From assembly GCF_037893015.1 (NCBI RefSeq), contig NC_133666.1:2385467-2449466 (forward strand): a stretch of 64,000 nt of DNA. The letters are read 5' to 3'. The position numbers and the translations under genes were made by a program. The stretch comes from Macrotis lagotis (lineage: Eukaryota > Chordata > Mammalia > Peramelemorphia > Peramelidae). Every line of letters begins with the position of its first letter. Within the stretch, counting starts at the first letter, position 1. Shown here piece by piece: positions 1 through 12,380 of this stretch. Under the pieces are notes generated by a model. That model was not told the origin of the DNA. It did no database searches and was given only the letters and a program-made list of their open reading frames with translations.

Positions 1-2950
1 CTTGGAAGAGCCAAAAATGTACAGATCCCCAGGATTACCTTTGAAAATAGCTGCACAAAAAACCTGAATCTTGGGACAGTGCCCCTTCCTCTCAGGAAGC
101 GGAGCCCCACTTTAGTATAGAGCGCAAAGTAAAGAAATAGACTGAAAAAATGAGCAAACAACAGCCACAAATTCTGACCACAGATACTCTGGTGACCAGG
201 AATATGAAAATATATACTCAGAAGAAAGCATCAAAGGTAAAATTCCTGCATCCAAAGCCTCAAGGGAAAATATGAATTGCTCTCAGGCCATGGAAGAGCT
301 CAAAAAGCATTTTAAAATTCAAGTAAGAGAAGTAGAGATAAAACTGTGAAGAGAAATGAGAGTGAGGAAGAAAATTATGAAAAATAGTCAACAGCTTGGT
401 AAAGGAAGCTCAAAATGCTGAAGAAAATAAAACCTTAAAATAACAGAATAGGTCAATTGGTAAGAGAGTCACAACAAACCAATGAAGAGAAGAACTCCTT
501 AAAAATTAGAAGTGGTCAAATTACAAAAGCTCACTGAAGAAAATAATTCCTTAAAAATTTGAATTAAGCAAATGGAAGCTAATGACTTTGTGAGACATTA
601 AAAATCAAAGGAATGAAAATAGAATATAGAATATAGAAAAATCAAAGTAATGAAAATAGAATATAGAATATAGAAAATAGAATAAAATATGAAATAACTC
701 ACTGGAAAAACAACTGAAGAACAGATGCAGGAGATGTAGTTTAAGAATTATTGGACAAGCAAAGTAGCAGGTTATAAAATAAACCCTCATAAATCCTCTA
801 TATATATCTAGCAAGATACAGCAGGAAGAGCCAGAAAGAGAAAACCTATTCAAAGTAACCTCAGACAATATAAAATACTTGGGAGTCTATTTGCCAAGAC
901 AGACGCAGAATCTTTTTGAAAACAATTATAAAACACTTCTCACACAAATTAAATTAGATTTAAATAACCGAGCAAATATCAACTCCTCATGGATAGGTAG
1001 AGCTAATGTAATAAAAATGACAATTCTACCAAAACTAAACTATCTGTTTAGTGCCCTATCAATCAAAATTCCAAAAAATTACTTTAATGAGTTAGAAAAA
1101 ATTGTAAGTAAATTCATACGGAGAAATAAAAAGTCAAGAATTGCCAGGAGCTTAATGAAAAAAAAAAAGAAAAAATGCAAACGAAGGTGGCTTAGCACTA
1201 CCCGATTTAAAGTTATATTATAAAGCATCAGTCATCAAAACTGTTTGGTATTGGCTAAGAAATAGAGTGGTGGACCAGTGGAATAGACTAGGTGTAAAAG
1301 CAGGAGATGATTATAGTAATCTGCTGTTTGATAAACCCAAAAAGTCCGGCCATTGGGATAAAAACTCCCTCTTTGATAAAAATTGCTGGGATAATTGGAA
1401 GTTAGTATGGAAGAAACTTAGATTAGACCAACACCTCACACCCTTTACCAAGATAAGATCCAAATGGTGACAGGATTTAGACATAAAAAACAATACTATA
1501 AGCAAATTAGAAGATCAAGGTCTAGTCTACCTGTCAGATCTATGGAAAGGGGAGCAGTTTATGACTAAGGAAGAGTTGGAGAACATCACCAAAAACCAAT
1601 TAGATGATTTTGATTACATTAAATTAAAAAGCTTTTGCACAGATAAAATCACTGTAACCAAGATCAAAAGAAATGTAGTAAATTGGGAAACAATCTTTAC
1701 AACTAATGATTCTGACAAAGGACTCATTTCTAAAATATACAGAGAACTGAGTCATATTTTTAAAACAAAAAGCCATTCCCCAATTGACAAATGGTCAAAG
1801 GATATGCAAAGGCAATTTACAGATGAGGAGATCAAAGCAATCCGTAGCCATATGAAAAATTGCTCTAAATCATTAATTATTAGAGAAATGCAAATTAAAG
1901 CTTCTCTGAGGTACCACCTCACACCTCTCAGATTGGCCAATATGACCAGAAAAGATATGATCGTTATTAGAAGGGTTGTGGGAAATCTGGGACACTATTT
2001 CATTGTTGGTGGAGCTGTGAACTCATCCAACCTTTCTGGAGAGATATTTGGAACTATGCCCAAAAGGCAACAAAATGTGCATCCCCTTTGACCCAGCAAT
2101 ACCACTACTGGGTCTATACACTGAAGAGATGAGGAAAAAGGGTAAAAACATCACTTGTACAAAAATATTTATAGCAGCCCTGTTTGTGGTGGCAAAGAAT
2201 TGGAAACCAAGTCAATGTCCTTCAATTGGGGAATGACTTAGCAAACTGTGGTCTATGTATGTCATGGAACACTATTGTTCTATTAGAAACCAGGAGGGAC
2301 GAGATTTCAGGGAAGCCTGGAGCGATTTGCATGAACTGATGCTGAGTGAGATGAGCAGAACCAGTAAAACACTGTACACCCTAACAGCAACATGGGAGTG
2401 ATGATCAACCTTGAAGGACTTGCTCATTCCATCAGTGCAACAATCGGGAGCAATTTTGGGGCTGTCTGCAAAGGAGAGTGCCGTCTGTATCCAGATAAGG
2501 AGATGTGGAGTTTGAACAAAGTTCAAAGATTATTCCCTTTAATTTAGAAAAAAAAAAACATATCTTATTGTCTGATCTTGTTTCCTCTTAGACTTCTTGT
2601 CTCTTCTTTAAGGATATGACTTCTCTCTCATCACACTCAATTTGGATCAAGGTACAACATGGAAATAAAGTAAAGACTGACAAATTGCTTTCTGTGGGGG
2701 GGGGGAAGGGAAGTAAGATGGGGGGAAAATTGTGAAACTCAAGTAATATCTTTTTTTAGGTTTTTGCAAGGCAAATGGGGTTAAGTGGCTTGCCCAAGGC
2801 CACACAGCTAGGTAATTATTAAGTGTTTGAAACCGGATTTGAAACCAGGCACTCCTGACTCCAGGGCCAGTGCTTTATCCACTGCGCCACCTAGCCGCCC
2901 CTCAAATAATATCTTTAATAAAAATAAATTTAAAAAAAAAGAATGACTGA
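1..2950 (+). mobile_element. LINE-1 fragment, internally deleted
   Basis: From about 745 the translated sequence is L1 ORF2 C-terminal: KVAGYKINPHKS, GVYLPRQTQ, WIGRANVIKMTILPKLNYLF, then REMQIKASLRYHLTP and DPAIPLLGLY, ending with the AT-rich 3' end. It is broken by stops and frameshifts. Positions 1-600 look like Glu/Lys-rich ORF1-type coiled-coil sequence, so the middle of the element is missing. A SINE is nested at 2751-2900 and the L1 tail continues after it. Dead copy. Confidence 0.88.
2751..2900 (-). mobile_element. SINE (tRNA-derived, marsupial type)
   Basis: Nested in the first L1. Flanked by a 15-bp target duplication (ctcaagtaatatctt at 2738-2752 and ctcaaataatatctt at 2901-2915). 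Confidence 0.93.
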
Positions 2951-2970
2951 AAAAAAAAGAAACATTGGAC

Positions 2971-3114
2971 AGGGCAGCTAGGTTGCACAGTGAATAGAGT
3001 ACCGATCCTGGAGTCAGGAGGCTGAGTTCAAATCCAACCTCAGACACTTTAAAATTACCTAGCTGTGTGACTTTGGGCAAGTCACTTGACTTTATTGCCT
3101 TGCAAAAAAAAAAA
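2971..3114 (+). mobile_element. SINE
   Basis: Full-length, ending in poly(A). Head-to-head with the preceding SINE at a distance of 70 bp. Confidence 0.92.
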
Positions 3115-3631
3115 TAGAATTAGTGGACTACCTGAAGGTCATGATCAAAAAAGAGCCTAGACATCATCTTTCAAGACATTATCATGAAAAACTACCTTGA
3201 TAGTCCAGAACCAGAGGGTAAAATACTGAAAGAGATCTTCAAATGAAAATTTCCAGGAGCATTATAGTCAAATTCCAGACCTCTCAGATCAAGGAGAAAA
3301 TACAACAAGCAACCAGAAAAAAATAATGCACAGTCAGGATAACACAAGATTTAGCATCTTCTACATTAAAGCATCAGAGAGCTTGATATATACTATTCAG
3401 GAGGGCAAAGGAGCTTGAATTATAACTAAGCATCACCTACCCAGGAAAATTTGAGCATAATTTTTCAGAGAAAAAAATTAGACATTCAATGAAATAAAGA
3501 CTCCCAAGCACTCTTGATGAAAACACCAGAGAGCTGAATTGAATATCTAATAAGGTTAAGCTGTTTATATTCCTACATGGGAAAAATGATATTTATAACT
3601 CCTAAAAACTTTCTCATTATTAGGGAATTAG

Positions 3632-3635
<4 letters not shown>

Positions 3636-3675
<40 letters not shown>
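3636..3675 (+). repeat. TA microsatellite
   Basis: About 19 TA units inside the older L1. Confidence 0.95.
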
Positions 3676-3680
<5 letters not shown>

Positions 3681-4327
3681 GACAGAAAACAGAGGTGTGA
3701 ATTGAATGTGATAGTATGGTTATCTAAAAAAAATTAAGAGGTGAGAAAGAAGAATGCTCTGGGAGAAGGGAAAGGAAGAGGTAGAACGGGGTAAATTATC
3801 TGACCTAAAAGGATCCTGAAAGAGATTTTACAGTGGAGGGGAAAATGAGGAAAGCTGGGAGGGGAGACAGCAACCTTATTCTCACTGGAATTGGCTCAGA
3901 GGGAATAATATTCATGCTCAATTGGGTGTAAAAACCTAGCTGGCCATATAGGAAAATAGAAAGAAAAGGAGATAAGAGAAGGGAGGCGGAGCTGATAGAA
4001 GGGAGGCAGTCTGGGAGAGGTAAAAGTCAGAAGCAAAATACTTTTGAGAATGGATAAAAGGAGGGAGAGTAGGATAGATGGGAGGGAGGGGGTAAAATAG
4101 GATGGAGGGAAATATAAAGCTAGTAATCATTAGAGTGAAAAATTTTTATAGTGACTTTCTCTGGTAAAGACTTCATTTCTCAAACGTATCAAAAGCTGAA
4201 TCAAACTTAAATAAGAACCATTTCTCAATTGAGAAATGGTGAAAGAATATGAACAAGCAGTTTTCAGAGAAAGTAATCAGTTATCTAGATCCATATTAAA
4301 AATGCTCTAAATCACTATGTTTTAGTT

Positions 4328-4478
4328 TTATTTTTTATTTTTTACAAGACAATGGAGTTAAGTGACTTGCCCAAGGTCACACAGTTAGGTAATTGCTAAG
4401 TGTCTGAGGCTGGATTTGAACTCAGGTCCTCCTGTCTCCAGGGCCACTGTTCTATCCACTATGCCACGTAACTGCCCC
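4328..4478 (-). mobile_element. SINE
   Basis: Nested in the second L1. Target duplication ctaaatcactat on both sides. Confidence 0.92.
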
Positions 4479-5800
4479 CTAAATCACTATTGATTAGAGA
4501 AATTCATATTACAATATATGTGAGCTATTACCCCACACCTGTCAGATTGGTAATATGACAGAAAAGGAAAATGATAAATGTTGGAGTGGATATGGAAAAG
4601 TTAAAACCCTGATGTACTATAATTGAAATTATATTGAACAGTTCTGGAGAACAATTTAGACCTATGCCCAAAGGGATCTAAAATCATGCATACCCTTTGA
4701 CCAATCTAGCCTTCTACTAGATCTATATCCCAAAAGAGATAAAAACAAAAAAGAAAAATGAGCTACATGCACAAAAATATTTATAGCAGCTCTTTTAGGG
4801 GTGGCAAAAAACTGGAAATTGATATGTCCATCAATTGGAGAATGGCTGACTAAGTTGTTGTATATGGTTATGATGGAATACTATTGTGCTTTAAGAAATG
4901 TTGAACAGGATGGTCTCAGCAAAACATGGAAAGACATGAACTGGTGCAAAATGAAATGAGCAGAGGTAGCAGGACAGTGCAGGCAGCAATAGCAATACAG
5001 AATGATGGTGTACTGGAGACAACTTAGCTGTTCTCAGTCATCTACGACATTTCTGTAGGACTTAGGATGAAACGTGATCTCCATCTGCAGAAAAAGAACT
5101 GGGAGAGCCTGAATGCAGATCTAATACTTTTTCTTTAGTGTATTTTTCTCGAGTTTTTTTTTTGTCTGTTTTCTTTCACAGCATAACTCACATGGCAATG
5201 TGTTTTGCACATCTACACATGTATGGCCTTCTCAATGGGGGGAACAGAATTTGGACCTCAAAATCTGAAAAAGAATGTTAAAATTGTTTTATGTGTAATT
5301 GGGAAAAATAAAATATCAAATAAGTTTTTTTAAAAAGAAGAAAATGTCTAATCACACAATAATAAAAATTCATTTATGACAAAAGAACATAAATGAATAG
5401 GAGACCTCACCAGCAGGGTGAGCATCGTCCCATGAGAAATAGAGGAGGCCCGTGGTGAAAGTGCCCCTGGGGACAGGAAACTAGAAGGACAGCAAGAACA
5501 GGGTATTTGAGGGTATAGAATAATAGATCACTGAATCAGTCAAGAATAGGGTCCAAACCATGAAAGGAAGAAAGTGGGGCCATGACTAGGGATGATGGAC
5601 TGGGAGATTCGGTGGGGCTGAAGAAGCGAGAGGGTAAAGGGAAAAGGAAAGATGGTTTTGGAGGAGTGAAGCAGAGGGCAAGGTGCCCTCTCTAATCTGC
5701 TAGAAGACAAAGAAAGCATTCTGCCAGGTTGCCCCCCTCTGCACCAGCAGTTAGGACTCACTTGCTTTCTGTTGTCTCCTCCTGCAAAAACAAATATCAT

Positions 5801-5960
5801 GGAGCAGTTAGGTGACGCAGTGAATAGAGGCCCTGGAGTCAAGAGGACCTGAGTTCAAATCCTGCCTCAGATACTTAATAATCACCTAGCTGCATCACCT
5901 TGGGCAAGTCACTTAATCCCATTGCCTTGCCAAAAAACCAAACAAACAAAAAAACCAAAA
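5801..5960 (+). mobile_element. SINE
   Basis: Full-length with an AAAC-rich tail. Tail-to-tail with the next SINE. Confidence 0.9.
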
Positions 5961-6002
5961 CTACATTTTAGATACTTTTTTTAAAGGCTTCTTTTTTTCT
6001 TT

Positions 6003-6121
6003 TTCTTTTATTTTATTTAAGGCAATGGGTGTTATTCAGCCATTAGTATCTGAGACTGGATTTGAACTCAGATCCAAACTCCAGGGCCAGGGCTCTATTC
6101 ACTGCACCACCTAGCTGCCCC
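6003..6121 (-). mobile_element. SINE, partial
   Basis: Shortened inside the body, with a T-rich (reverse tail) left end. Confidence 0.85.
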
Positions 6122-6414
6122 TAGATACATTTTAAACAAGAAATTTCTCACCTGTGAGTAGAAATAATCCCACTGTTCCATTTCTCCTGGATTCTATGGG
6201 TCCAATAAATGTACCCATCCCCTAATGATGTCTGTCCTACCTTCTTGAAGAACACAACATCAGGGAGATGATGCCATGAAAAGCACATGAATTGGTTTGG
6301 AGTGACGGGGGCTGGGCTAAATCACCAACCAGCCTCACGTTCTCCTCCAGAGCCATCTAGGTCCAGTGACCAGATAGGAATCAGGACAACTGGAGATAGC
6401 CCTGTATGGGTGGT

Positions 6415-6541
6415 TGGCAGGGTGAAGTGACTTATTCAAGGTCACACAGCTAAGACAGTGTCAGTGTCTGAGGCTGGATTTGAACTGAGATCCTCCTAAC
6501 TCCAAGGCCAGTGCTCTATTCACTGTGCCACCTAGCTGCCC
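6415..6541 (-). mobile_element. SINE, diverged
   Basis: Lacks the poly(A) end. Head and body recognisable (cactgtgccacctagctgcc). Confidence 0.82.
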
Positions 6542-6998
6542 TTACAGAGTAGAGATGAAAGCATAATTTGAAGTTAAGCATTTTCAAAGGTGTCTAGATC
6601 TGGAGCTAGGAAAGAACCTTCAGAAGTCCCATAGTCTACTTTCATCTCATTAAGAAGAAAACAGAGGCCCAGTTGGGAAGTAACTTGCTCAGGGTCACCC
6701 AGGGAGAAAACATAAGGAGTGTGTCCTCTGTCTGTATTCAGCAATGACCACTTGACACAGACTTCACAAATACACCTGAAGTGAGCTCCAGTCAAGATCC
6801 AACCTGTGGAGCCCTTGAGTCCTTTGAGGCGCAAGTCTCAGCCCACTTTCGGGAGGCTTTCCAGCTCTTCTGCGATAGCCCATATCTTTGAGCACTACTT
6901 CCTTGGTTGCCACCATAGGCAACAGGTACTGCAGAGAATAAAGATAAATGCCCTACCTAGTCAGAGACCACAGCAAAAGGCCTACCTGCCTCACTTAC

Positions 6999-7121
6999 CC
7001 TCTGAAGCCTTCCAATAGGATATCCCAACAGCATGGAGGCTGACTGGGTGAGATGCCATGTTCTTCAGCGTGATAAGCACTGTGTCATGGACTTCGGCCC
7101 GAATGGTGGGACCTAGGAGAC
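6999..7121 (-). CDS. F8: F8 exon 3 (A1 domain)
   Basis: Internal exon of 123 nt, the same length as in human, between a ctctttcag acceptor and a gtaagt donor. It reads [20 protein letters not shown], then [21 protein letters not shown]. This is one of the most conserved cupredoxin segments of the factor VIII/ceruloplasmin/factor V family, including the HPVSLHAVG strand. Only a few positions differ from human (R for Q, H for Y, L for V and I for V). The reading frame joins exon 2 through a split Gly codon. A SINE in antisense orientation to the gene ends only about 68 bp upstream of the acceptor. The downstream donor leads into the leftmost 7 kb, where I see no further exon. Confidence 0.97.
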
Positions 7122-7188
7122 CTGAAAGAGGGAGATATCAGTTTCACCCCACCCCCTCATGGAATTGTTCTGAAAAAGGGGCTGACCG

Positions 7189-7345
7189 GGGGCACCCAGG
7201 TGGCACAGTGAATAGAGCACCAGCCCTGGAGGCAGGAGGAGATGAGTTCAGATCCAGCCTCAGGCACTTCATAATTACCTAGCTGTGTGTGGCCTTGGAC
7301 AAACCACTTAACCTCATTGGCTTGAAAAACCACAAAAAAAGAAAC
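7189..7345 (+). mobile_element. SINE close to F8 exon 3
   Basis: Antisense to F8, 68 bp upstream of the exon 3 acceptor. Body slightly altered (ggaggcaggaggagatg) and AAAC-rich tail. Confidence 0.9.
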
Positions 7346-7624
7346 AAAAACAAAAGGGGGCTGACCCTAGAGGCAGTGCAGGAGACAGACCAAGAGAACA
7401 AGACATCTTCCAAAGAAGGCTCTGAAAGAAAGGCCAGATGCACAAGAAATTCTTCCTGCAACTTTTGCTTAACATTAACCTCAACTGACCAAAACTTGTC
7501 CCTCGAGATGTGAAAACTGACCTAGAGCCTTAAGCATTCCTTAGCCAAGAAGACAGGGGAAGAATCTCAACTGTCTCTGACCCCTTGGTGAAATGGAAAT
7601 TCATCTCCTCAATCCCCTTATTTG

Positions 7625-7960
7625 TTTTTTTTAATAATATTTTTTCATTTACTTTTAAAGACAGTCGTTAGCATTCAAGTTTTAAACCAAATTTTGAGTT
7701 CCAGATTTTCTCCTTCCCTCCCTTTCCTCTCCCCTTCTGAAGTAAGACTACTAGTTGGGAAATCACTTTTACAATTAGTATTTCTGACAAAGGGCTCATT
7801 TCTAAAATAGATGGAGAACTGAGTCAAATTTAGAAGACTACAAGTCTTTCCCCAGTTGTTAAATGGCCAAAGGATATAAAAAGGCAATTCTCAGATGAAC
7901 AAGTTCAAGCTATCAACAATCAGATGAAAAAATGCTCTAAATCCTTGATTAGAAAAATGC
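7625..7960. mobile_element. Two L1 pieces in opposite orientation
   Basis: 7625-7730 reads as an L1 3' region on the minus strand. 7755-7960 reads as ORF2 C-terminal on the plus strand (fragments like LTKGSF and CSKSLI). Opposed halves of this kind are typical of twin priming or of two separate insertions. Confidence 0.6.
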
Positions 7961-8919
7961 CATTCATCCATACACATTCTTGGGCATAAATGTAGAGTCT
8001 ACCCAAGTGTACCCTGGGTCTGTGGTCTGGCTGCCTGCAGTATAAGTAGGCAAAGTGCCCCACTTCTCTGCACACATATCTTTTAGAATTTTATGAAACC
8101 ATCACATAAAGGAGCAGAGCAAACCTCTGAATTCATTAACAGCCAATTCCTTTAGCCACTCCCAGAAGGACCCCTAGGAAGGAACAACATGCCACAAACA
8201 CAAGTCCCTCAGGCCAATTCCAGTATCATTAGGGAGTCTCCACACACACACTAGAAAAATGTGCCTGGGATTCAACTCAAGTGAACAAATTTATGAAATT
8301 CCTACTGTGTGCAAGGCAGACCTGGGGTTCCACAGGCAAAGCAGCTAACGTAATCTTGGACTGACACCTACCCAGCCCAAAAGAGTTGCCATGGCAGGTG
8401 CTCTTTACTTTGTGCTGCTCAAACCAACTCTGGGATTCCAGGTCCAGTTCTTGAAGCTGCCATTGAAATGGAACCACTGATAAGATGGCACTCATCTAGA
8501 GGAGGGTCATCTGATTGGTGAATGGTCTCAAAACTCTACCATGCAAATGTTGGGTTGCTGTATATGGGGCCTCTCTCTCCTAGCTACCTCTAGGTCCAAC
8601 AGGAATTCAAGACCCTTTAGGAAGTAAAAGGAGACCACACTCTGGCTAGGATTGGCAACGGGCAGGGAATTGTCAAAGGAGACTAGACCAAAGAGAGGTT
8701 GGCCTCAAACCTTGCCACTGACACATGTTGGCTCTAGACATCCATTCACTCATCGTTGTCTCGACCAACTCTTTAAAACTGGAATTTGCAGAGAAAGGGT
8801 CGAGCTGCCCTCGTTGACCAATAGGCACAAGTTCCTGTTTTATTTCCCACGTTTTCCTCTAAAACTTACTTATAAGAAGGCAACCCGGTAGGTTCTAGTG
8901 ATTATGGGAGATACAGGAA

Positions 8920-9070
8920 AGAGTTTTGGATTTAGTCAAAAACTTTGAACTGAGCTCTGCTACTTGCTCCCCATGTGGCCTTAAGCAAGTCCATCTCTTC
9001 TCTGGATCGGTTATCTCAAAATAAGGGGTCAAACTAGTCACTCTCTAAGTCTCCTTTGAGCTATGGATAG
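8920..9070 (+). mobile_element. MIR-like remnant
   Basis: Core pattern with tgtggccttaagcaagtcc and a following gtcactctctaagtctcc tail, typical of ancient CORE-SINEs. Confidence 0.6.
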
Positions 9071-9323
9071 GCTTGGCATCCTGGCCTAGTCAGAGAGGGT
9101 ATCTGTTTTCCAAGGACCAATCTAGCTAAGCTGAGAGAGGCTTCTCACTCAAAGTCTGGCCAATCAAGGGATAGAGTTTTTAGCCACACCAGGTCACGAT
9201 GGCTTTCTAGTAAGGTAGGAAATGGGTTGAGTTCTATAGTAATGAAAAGATGGAGTGGCCACACGTTAGTGGAAGTCCCAGATCTTTGAAAGGACTGAAA
9301 CACTGAAATGTTCTTCTCATTAC

Positions 9324-9442
9324 CCATCCATGGTGTTCTAGGCTTGGCTTTGAGAAATAGGCTATCTGTGTATTCTGTAAACACAGCCTTTTTATACAGA
9401 GTGGAGCCATCAGGTGCAGACTTTGGGCCTCTTGGAGGAAAT
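9324..9442 (-). CDS. F8: F8 exon 2 (A1 domain)
   Basis: Internal exon of 119 nt, entered after an acceptor with a pyrimidine tract ending gtacag and left at a gtaatg donor. It encodes FPPRGPKS, then LYKKAVFTEYTD, then AKPRTPWMG, which aligns with human FPPR.PKS...YKK..F.EFTD...AKPRPPWMG in the first cupredoxin fold of A1. The last two bases of exon 1 plus the first base here make the joining Gly codon, so the phase is right. It is one codon shorter than the human exon (in the variable PDGST region). A SINE lies 145 bp upstream (9588-9738), within intron 1. Confidence 0.96.
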
Positions 9443-9587
9443 CTGTACAAAGAAAGAAAAAGGTAGATTCTGTTTTGGTGGGTATTCCCTTTGCAACCCC
9501 AAACCACCCAAATTTTATAGGCCCACCAACTCCTTGGCAGCATCCCACAACATAAGAAAGCTAATGCCACACAAGCACGCCATCTCT

Positions 9588-9738
9588 TTTTTTTAGGTTT
9601 TTGCAAGGCAAATGGGGTTAAGTAGATTACCCAAGGCCGCACAGCTAGGTAATTATTAAGTGTCTGAGGCCAGATTTGAACTCAGGAACTCCTGACTCCA
9701 GGGCCAGTGCTCTATCCACTGTGCCACCTAGCCGCCCC
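9588..9738 (-). mobile_element. SINE
   Basis: In F8 intron 1 near exon 2. Target duplication of cacgccatctctt/cacgccctctttt type. Confidence 0.92.
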
Positions 9739-10532
9739 ATCACGCCCTCTTTTTCTAAGGGGAATTCAGAGTAAGCATCTAGCAGTAGCCATTGGAGTGG
9801 GGAAGAGGAAGGGAAGTGAATACATATTTACAAAGGCCTACAATGTGCCAAGAGAACTCACACAGGGCAAGCGCTCACAGGGAGTCAGAAGAAGCAATCC
9901 CAGGACACCCTGAAGGTCTCTTAAGAACCCTGAAGTTGATCATATAGTACGGGAGATACTGGCACAAGATCGTCCAGTATGGCATGAGTCCTCATCAGAG
10001 AGGGTGTTATGTTCTATGAGCAAGGCAGATAGGAAGCAGTTCAAAGGAAACGTGAGATACACAAGTTGGCAACCACCCCAAGTATTCACCTGAACTCCTT
10101 GTGTCCAACCTGTGGTAGTGTTCCCAGCTCATACACACTGTAATTTCTCTCTAACATTGTCATTTTGGTCTTCTTGATAACAAAGGACAAGAACCAAACA
10201 ACATGCTAAGAGCTTTACGAATGTGACTTCATTTGATCTCCATAACAACCCTGTGGGGGGTAGGGGCTGTTATTATTTCCATTATACAGCTGAGGATCCT
10301 GAGGCAGACAAAGAAAGGTTCAGTGACAGACAGGGTTACCTGTCTACCCATGAAGAAATGACTTCCCTATCAGTCTGTGAACCTGTGGTCAAATTTTTGG
10401 TCCACATGATCCCCAAAGTGAAAAGTTTCCCTTCTCTGTAATAATACTCCATTCCAATAGCAAGGGTAGGGCTTCTTCCTTATGTTTCCTAGGTTGTAAA
10501 CCTCCTGGATTTTTTTTAAGAATCATGATATT

Positions 10533-10674
10533 GGGGCAGCTAGGTGGCACAGTGGATAGAGCACTGGCCCGGGAGTCAGGAGTACCTGGGTTCAAATCTG
10601 GGTCCAGACACTTCATAATTACCTAGCTGTGTGGCCTTGGGCAAGCCACTTAACCCCATTTGCCTTGAAAAAAC
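10533..10674 (+). mobile_element. SINE
   Basis: Full-length, low divergence, short A tail. Confidence 0.93.
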
Positions 10675-11894
10675 ATTGAGTCCTCATGTTCCTGAGATGA
10701 AAAGGGCAATACATCAACAGTCATGCTTCCTGAATTTGACTGGACTAGGCTAGTGAGAAAGGGGGTAGGAGATCCCCCCCCAAAAACAACTTTAAAATTT
10801 TGGAGAGGTAGAGTCAACAAAAGGTTGGGCTGAGACAATTTTCTGGTTTAAGAAAACTCAAGAGGTTGGCAGGAGAGGTCTGTAACACTGTCCTGAGACC
10901 ATGAAAGCAATGGTGGGTGGTAACAGTGGTGGTGGTGGTAGTAGTAGCAGGAGCTCTCAGATCACAGATGGGAAGGGGGTCAGATGGCTAGTCAGAACCT
11001 TCCTAGAACCCTGCAGGATTCCCCCCCAACACCAACGTTCTCTCCACCCCCCAAGCTGGGTCAGCCAGGGCCTCAGTTCTGACTCTCCTTGGGCTTATAG
11101 TTAAGGCAGAGTGGACAGGACAGCAGTGGTTTTCAGTGCCAAGGCTGTTTATATCTCTTATGAGACTCTGACTTGGGGGATGCCAGACTCAGAGAACTAA
11201 TACACTCCACTCCACCTGAGCCAGCCCCCCCCCCCAAGGGGAGATTTAGACTCTGAGGAGCATCATGAAATTCTAATATAAGGAGGATCATCCTTCATTC
11301 TTTCAAGTACCAGAAAAAAGAAGGGGAGAAAATTTGGAAGAAATTGGGGAGGAGGCATCTAAAGGCAGAGACCTTGACCTGGACAAAAGGAAGACCCTGG
11401 TGCCCTCTGACCTTACAATTGGTCAGTTCTACATCTTAACTGGAAGTTATGGTGCCCTGTTCTTCTGGGTCACCAACACTATTCCTCTTTCTAGAGCTCC
11501 CATGGATCCCCACGAAGAAGACTATTTTTTCTATGTGACCTGCAGTGATGAAGAAGAAGACATTGGCTACTGGCTTGGCTGGGGGAAGTTTTTGACAAGT
11601 ATGATTGGGAAATGGGAATGGTACCCCTCTATCCTGCCCTCTTTCTTCTTTGGAAAAGTAACCCTTGTTGGGCCAGATAGAAGGGGTGGGGGGTGATAGG
11701 TTTTTTTTTCAGATAGTCTCTGCCCAGGAAGAGTTTCCCAGCATTTTTTTTTATCCTGGGGAGGCAGAAACTTAGTTTGCTACATTGGTAGGAGGGTAGG
11801 AGAGACAGAAGAAAATGTTCTCTGTATTTGACCAAACATGTTTTTATCATCTGTCCTTGGCAAATCTTCTCTTCCCTCAATATCCCCAGATAGC

Positions 11895-12380
11895 ATTCGA
11901 TTTTTGGTTTCATTTTAAATATTTCAATTTTTTTCAGTTTTACAATTTTTACCCTAATCTTCCTTCCCTCCCACCCCACAGAAGGCAGTATCTTACTCTT
12001 TCCATTGTTTCCATGGGTTACCTTGATCTAAGTTGAATGTGATGAGAGAGAAATCAGATCCTTAAGGAAGAAACATGAAGTATAAGACATAGAAAGATCA
12101 GACAATAAGATATGATTTTTTTTTTCTAAATTGAAGGTAATAGTCTTTGATCTTTGTTCAAACTCCCCAATTCTTTCCCTGGATACAGCAGGTATTCTCC
12201 TTCACAGACAGCCCCAAATTGTCCCTCGTTGTACTGATGGAATGAGCAAGGCCATCAAGGTTGATCATCAGCCCCTTGTTGCTGTTAGGGTGGACAGTGT
12301 TTTTCTGGTTCTGCTCATCTCCCTCAGCATCAGTTCATGCAGGTCCCTCCAGGTTTCCCCCAGATATCATTCTTAAAGGG
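11895..12380 (-). mobile_element. LINE-1 3' end
   Basis: Reverse complement of the L1 3' end seen elsewhere here, including the reverse of ttattgtctgatctt and of the segment encoding HELMLSEMSRT. It runs antisense to the plus strand, that is in the sense direction of F8 transcription. Confidence 0.85.

Larger units (their letters stand above)
3115..5335 (+). mobile_element. Older LINE-1 (possibly HAL1-type)
   Basis: 3115-3560 resembles the ORF1 C-terminal half (decayed reading of DSPEPEGKILKEIF type). 4180-5335 resembles the L1 3' region, ending ggaaaaataaaatatcaaat. It contains a TA microsatellite (3636-3675) and a nested SINE (4328-4478). The lack of most of ORF2 would fit a HAL1 element, but this is not certain. 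Confidence 0.7.
1..6998 (-). other. F8: F8 intron 3, partial
   Basis: Everything left of the exon 3 donor. More than half is LINE-1 (1-2950 and 3115-5335) with nested SINEs. 5336-5800 shows no recognised element. 6122-6400 and 6545-6998 hold only a weak MIR-like tail (about 6585-6715). Assignment to intron 3 assumes that exon 4 lies outside the window. Confidence 0.8.
7122..9323 (-). other. F8: F8 intron 2 (2.2 kb)
   Basis: Interval between the exon 2 donor and the exon 3 acceptor. It carries a SINE at 7189-7345, L1 fragments at 7625-7960 and a MIR-like remnant at 8920-9070. From about 7960 to 8900 I recognise nothing. Confidence 0.92.

Noticed and set aside
1561..2091. 176-codon frame resembling a reverse-transcriptase protein C terminus
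   Set aside because: Part of a dead LINE-1 copy; annotated as mobile element, not as a host gene.
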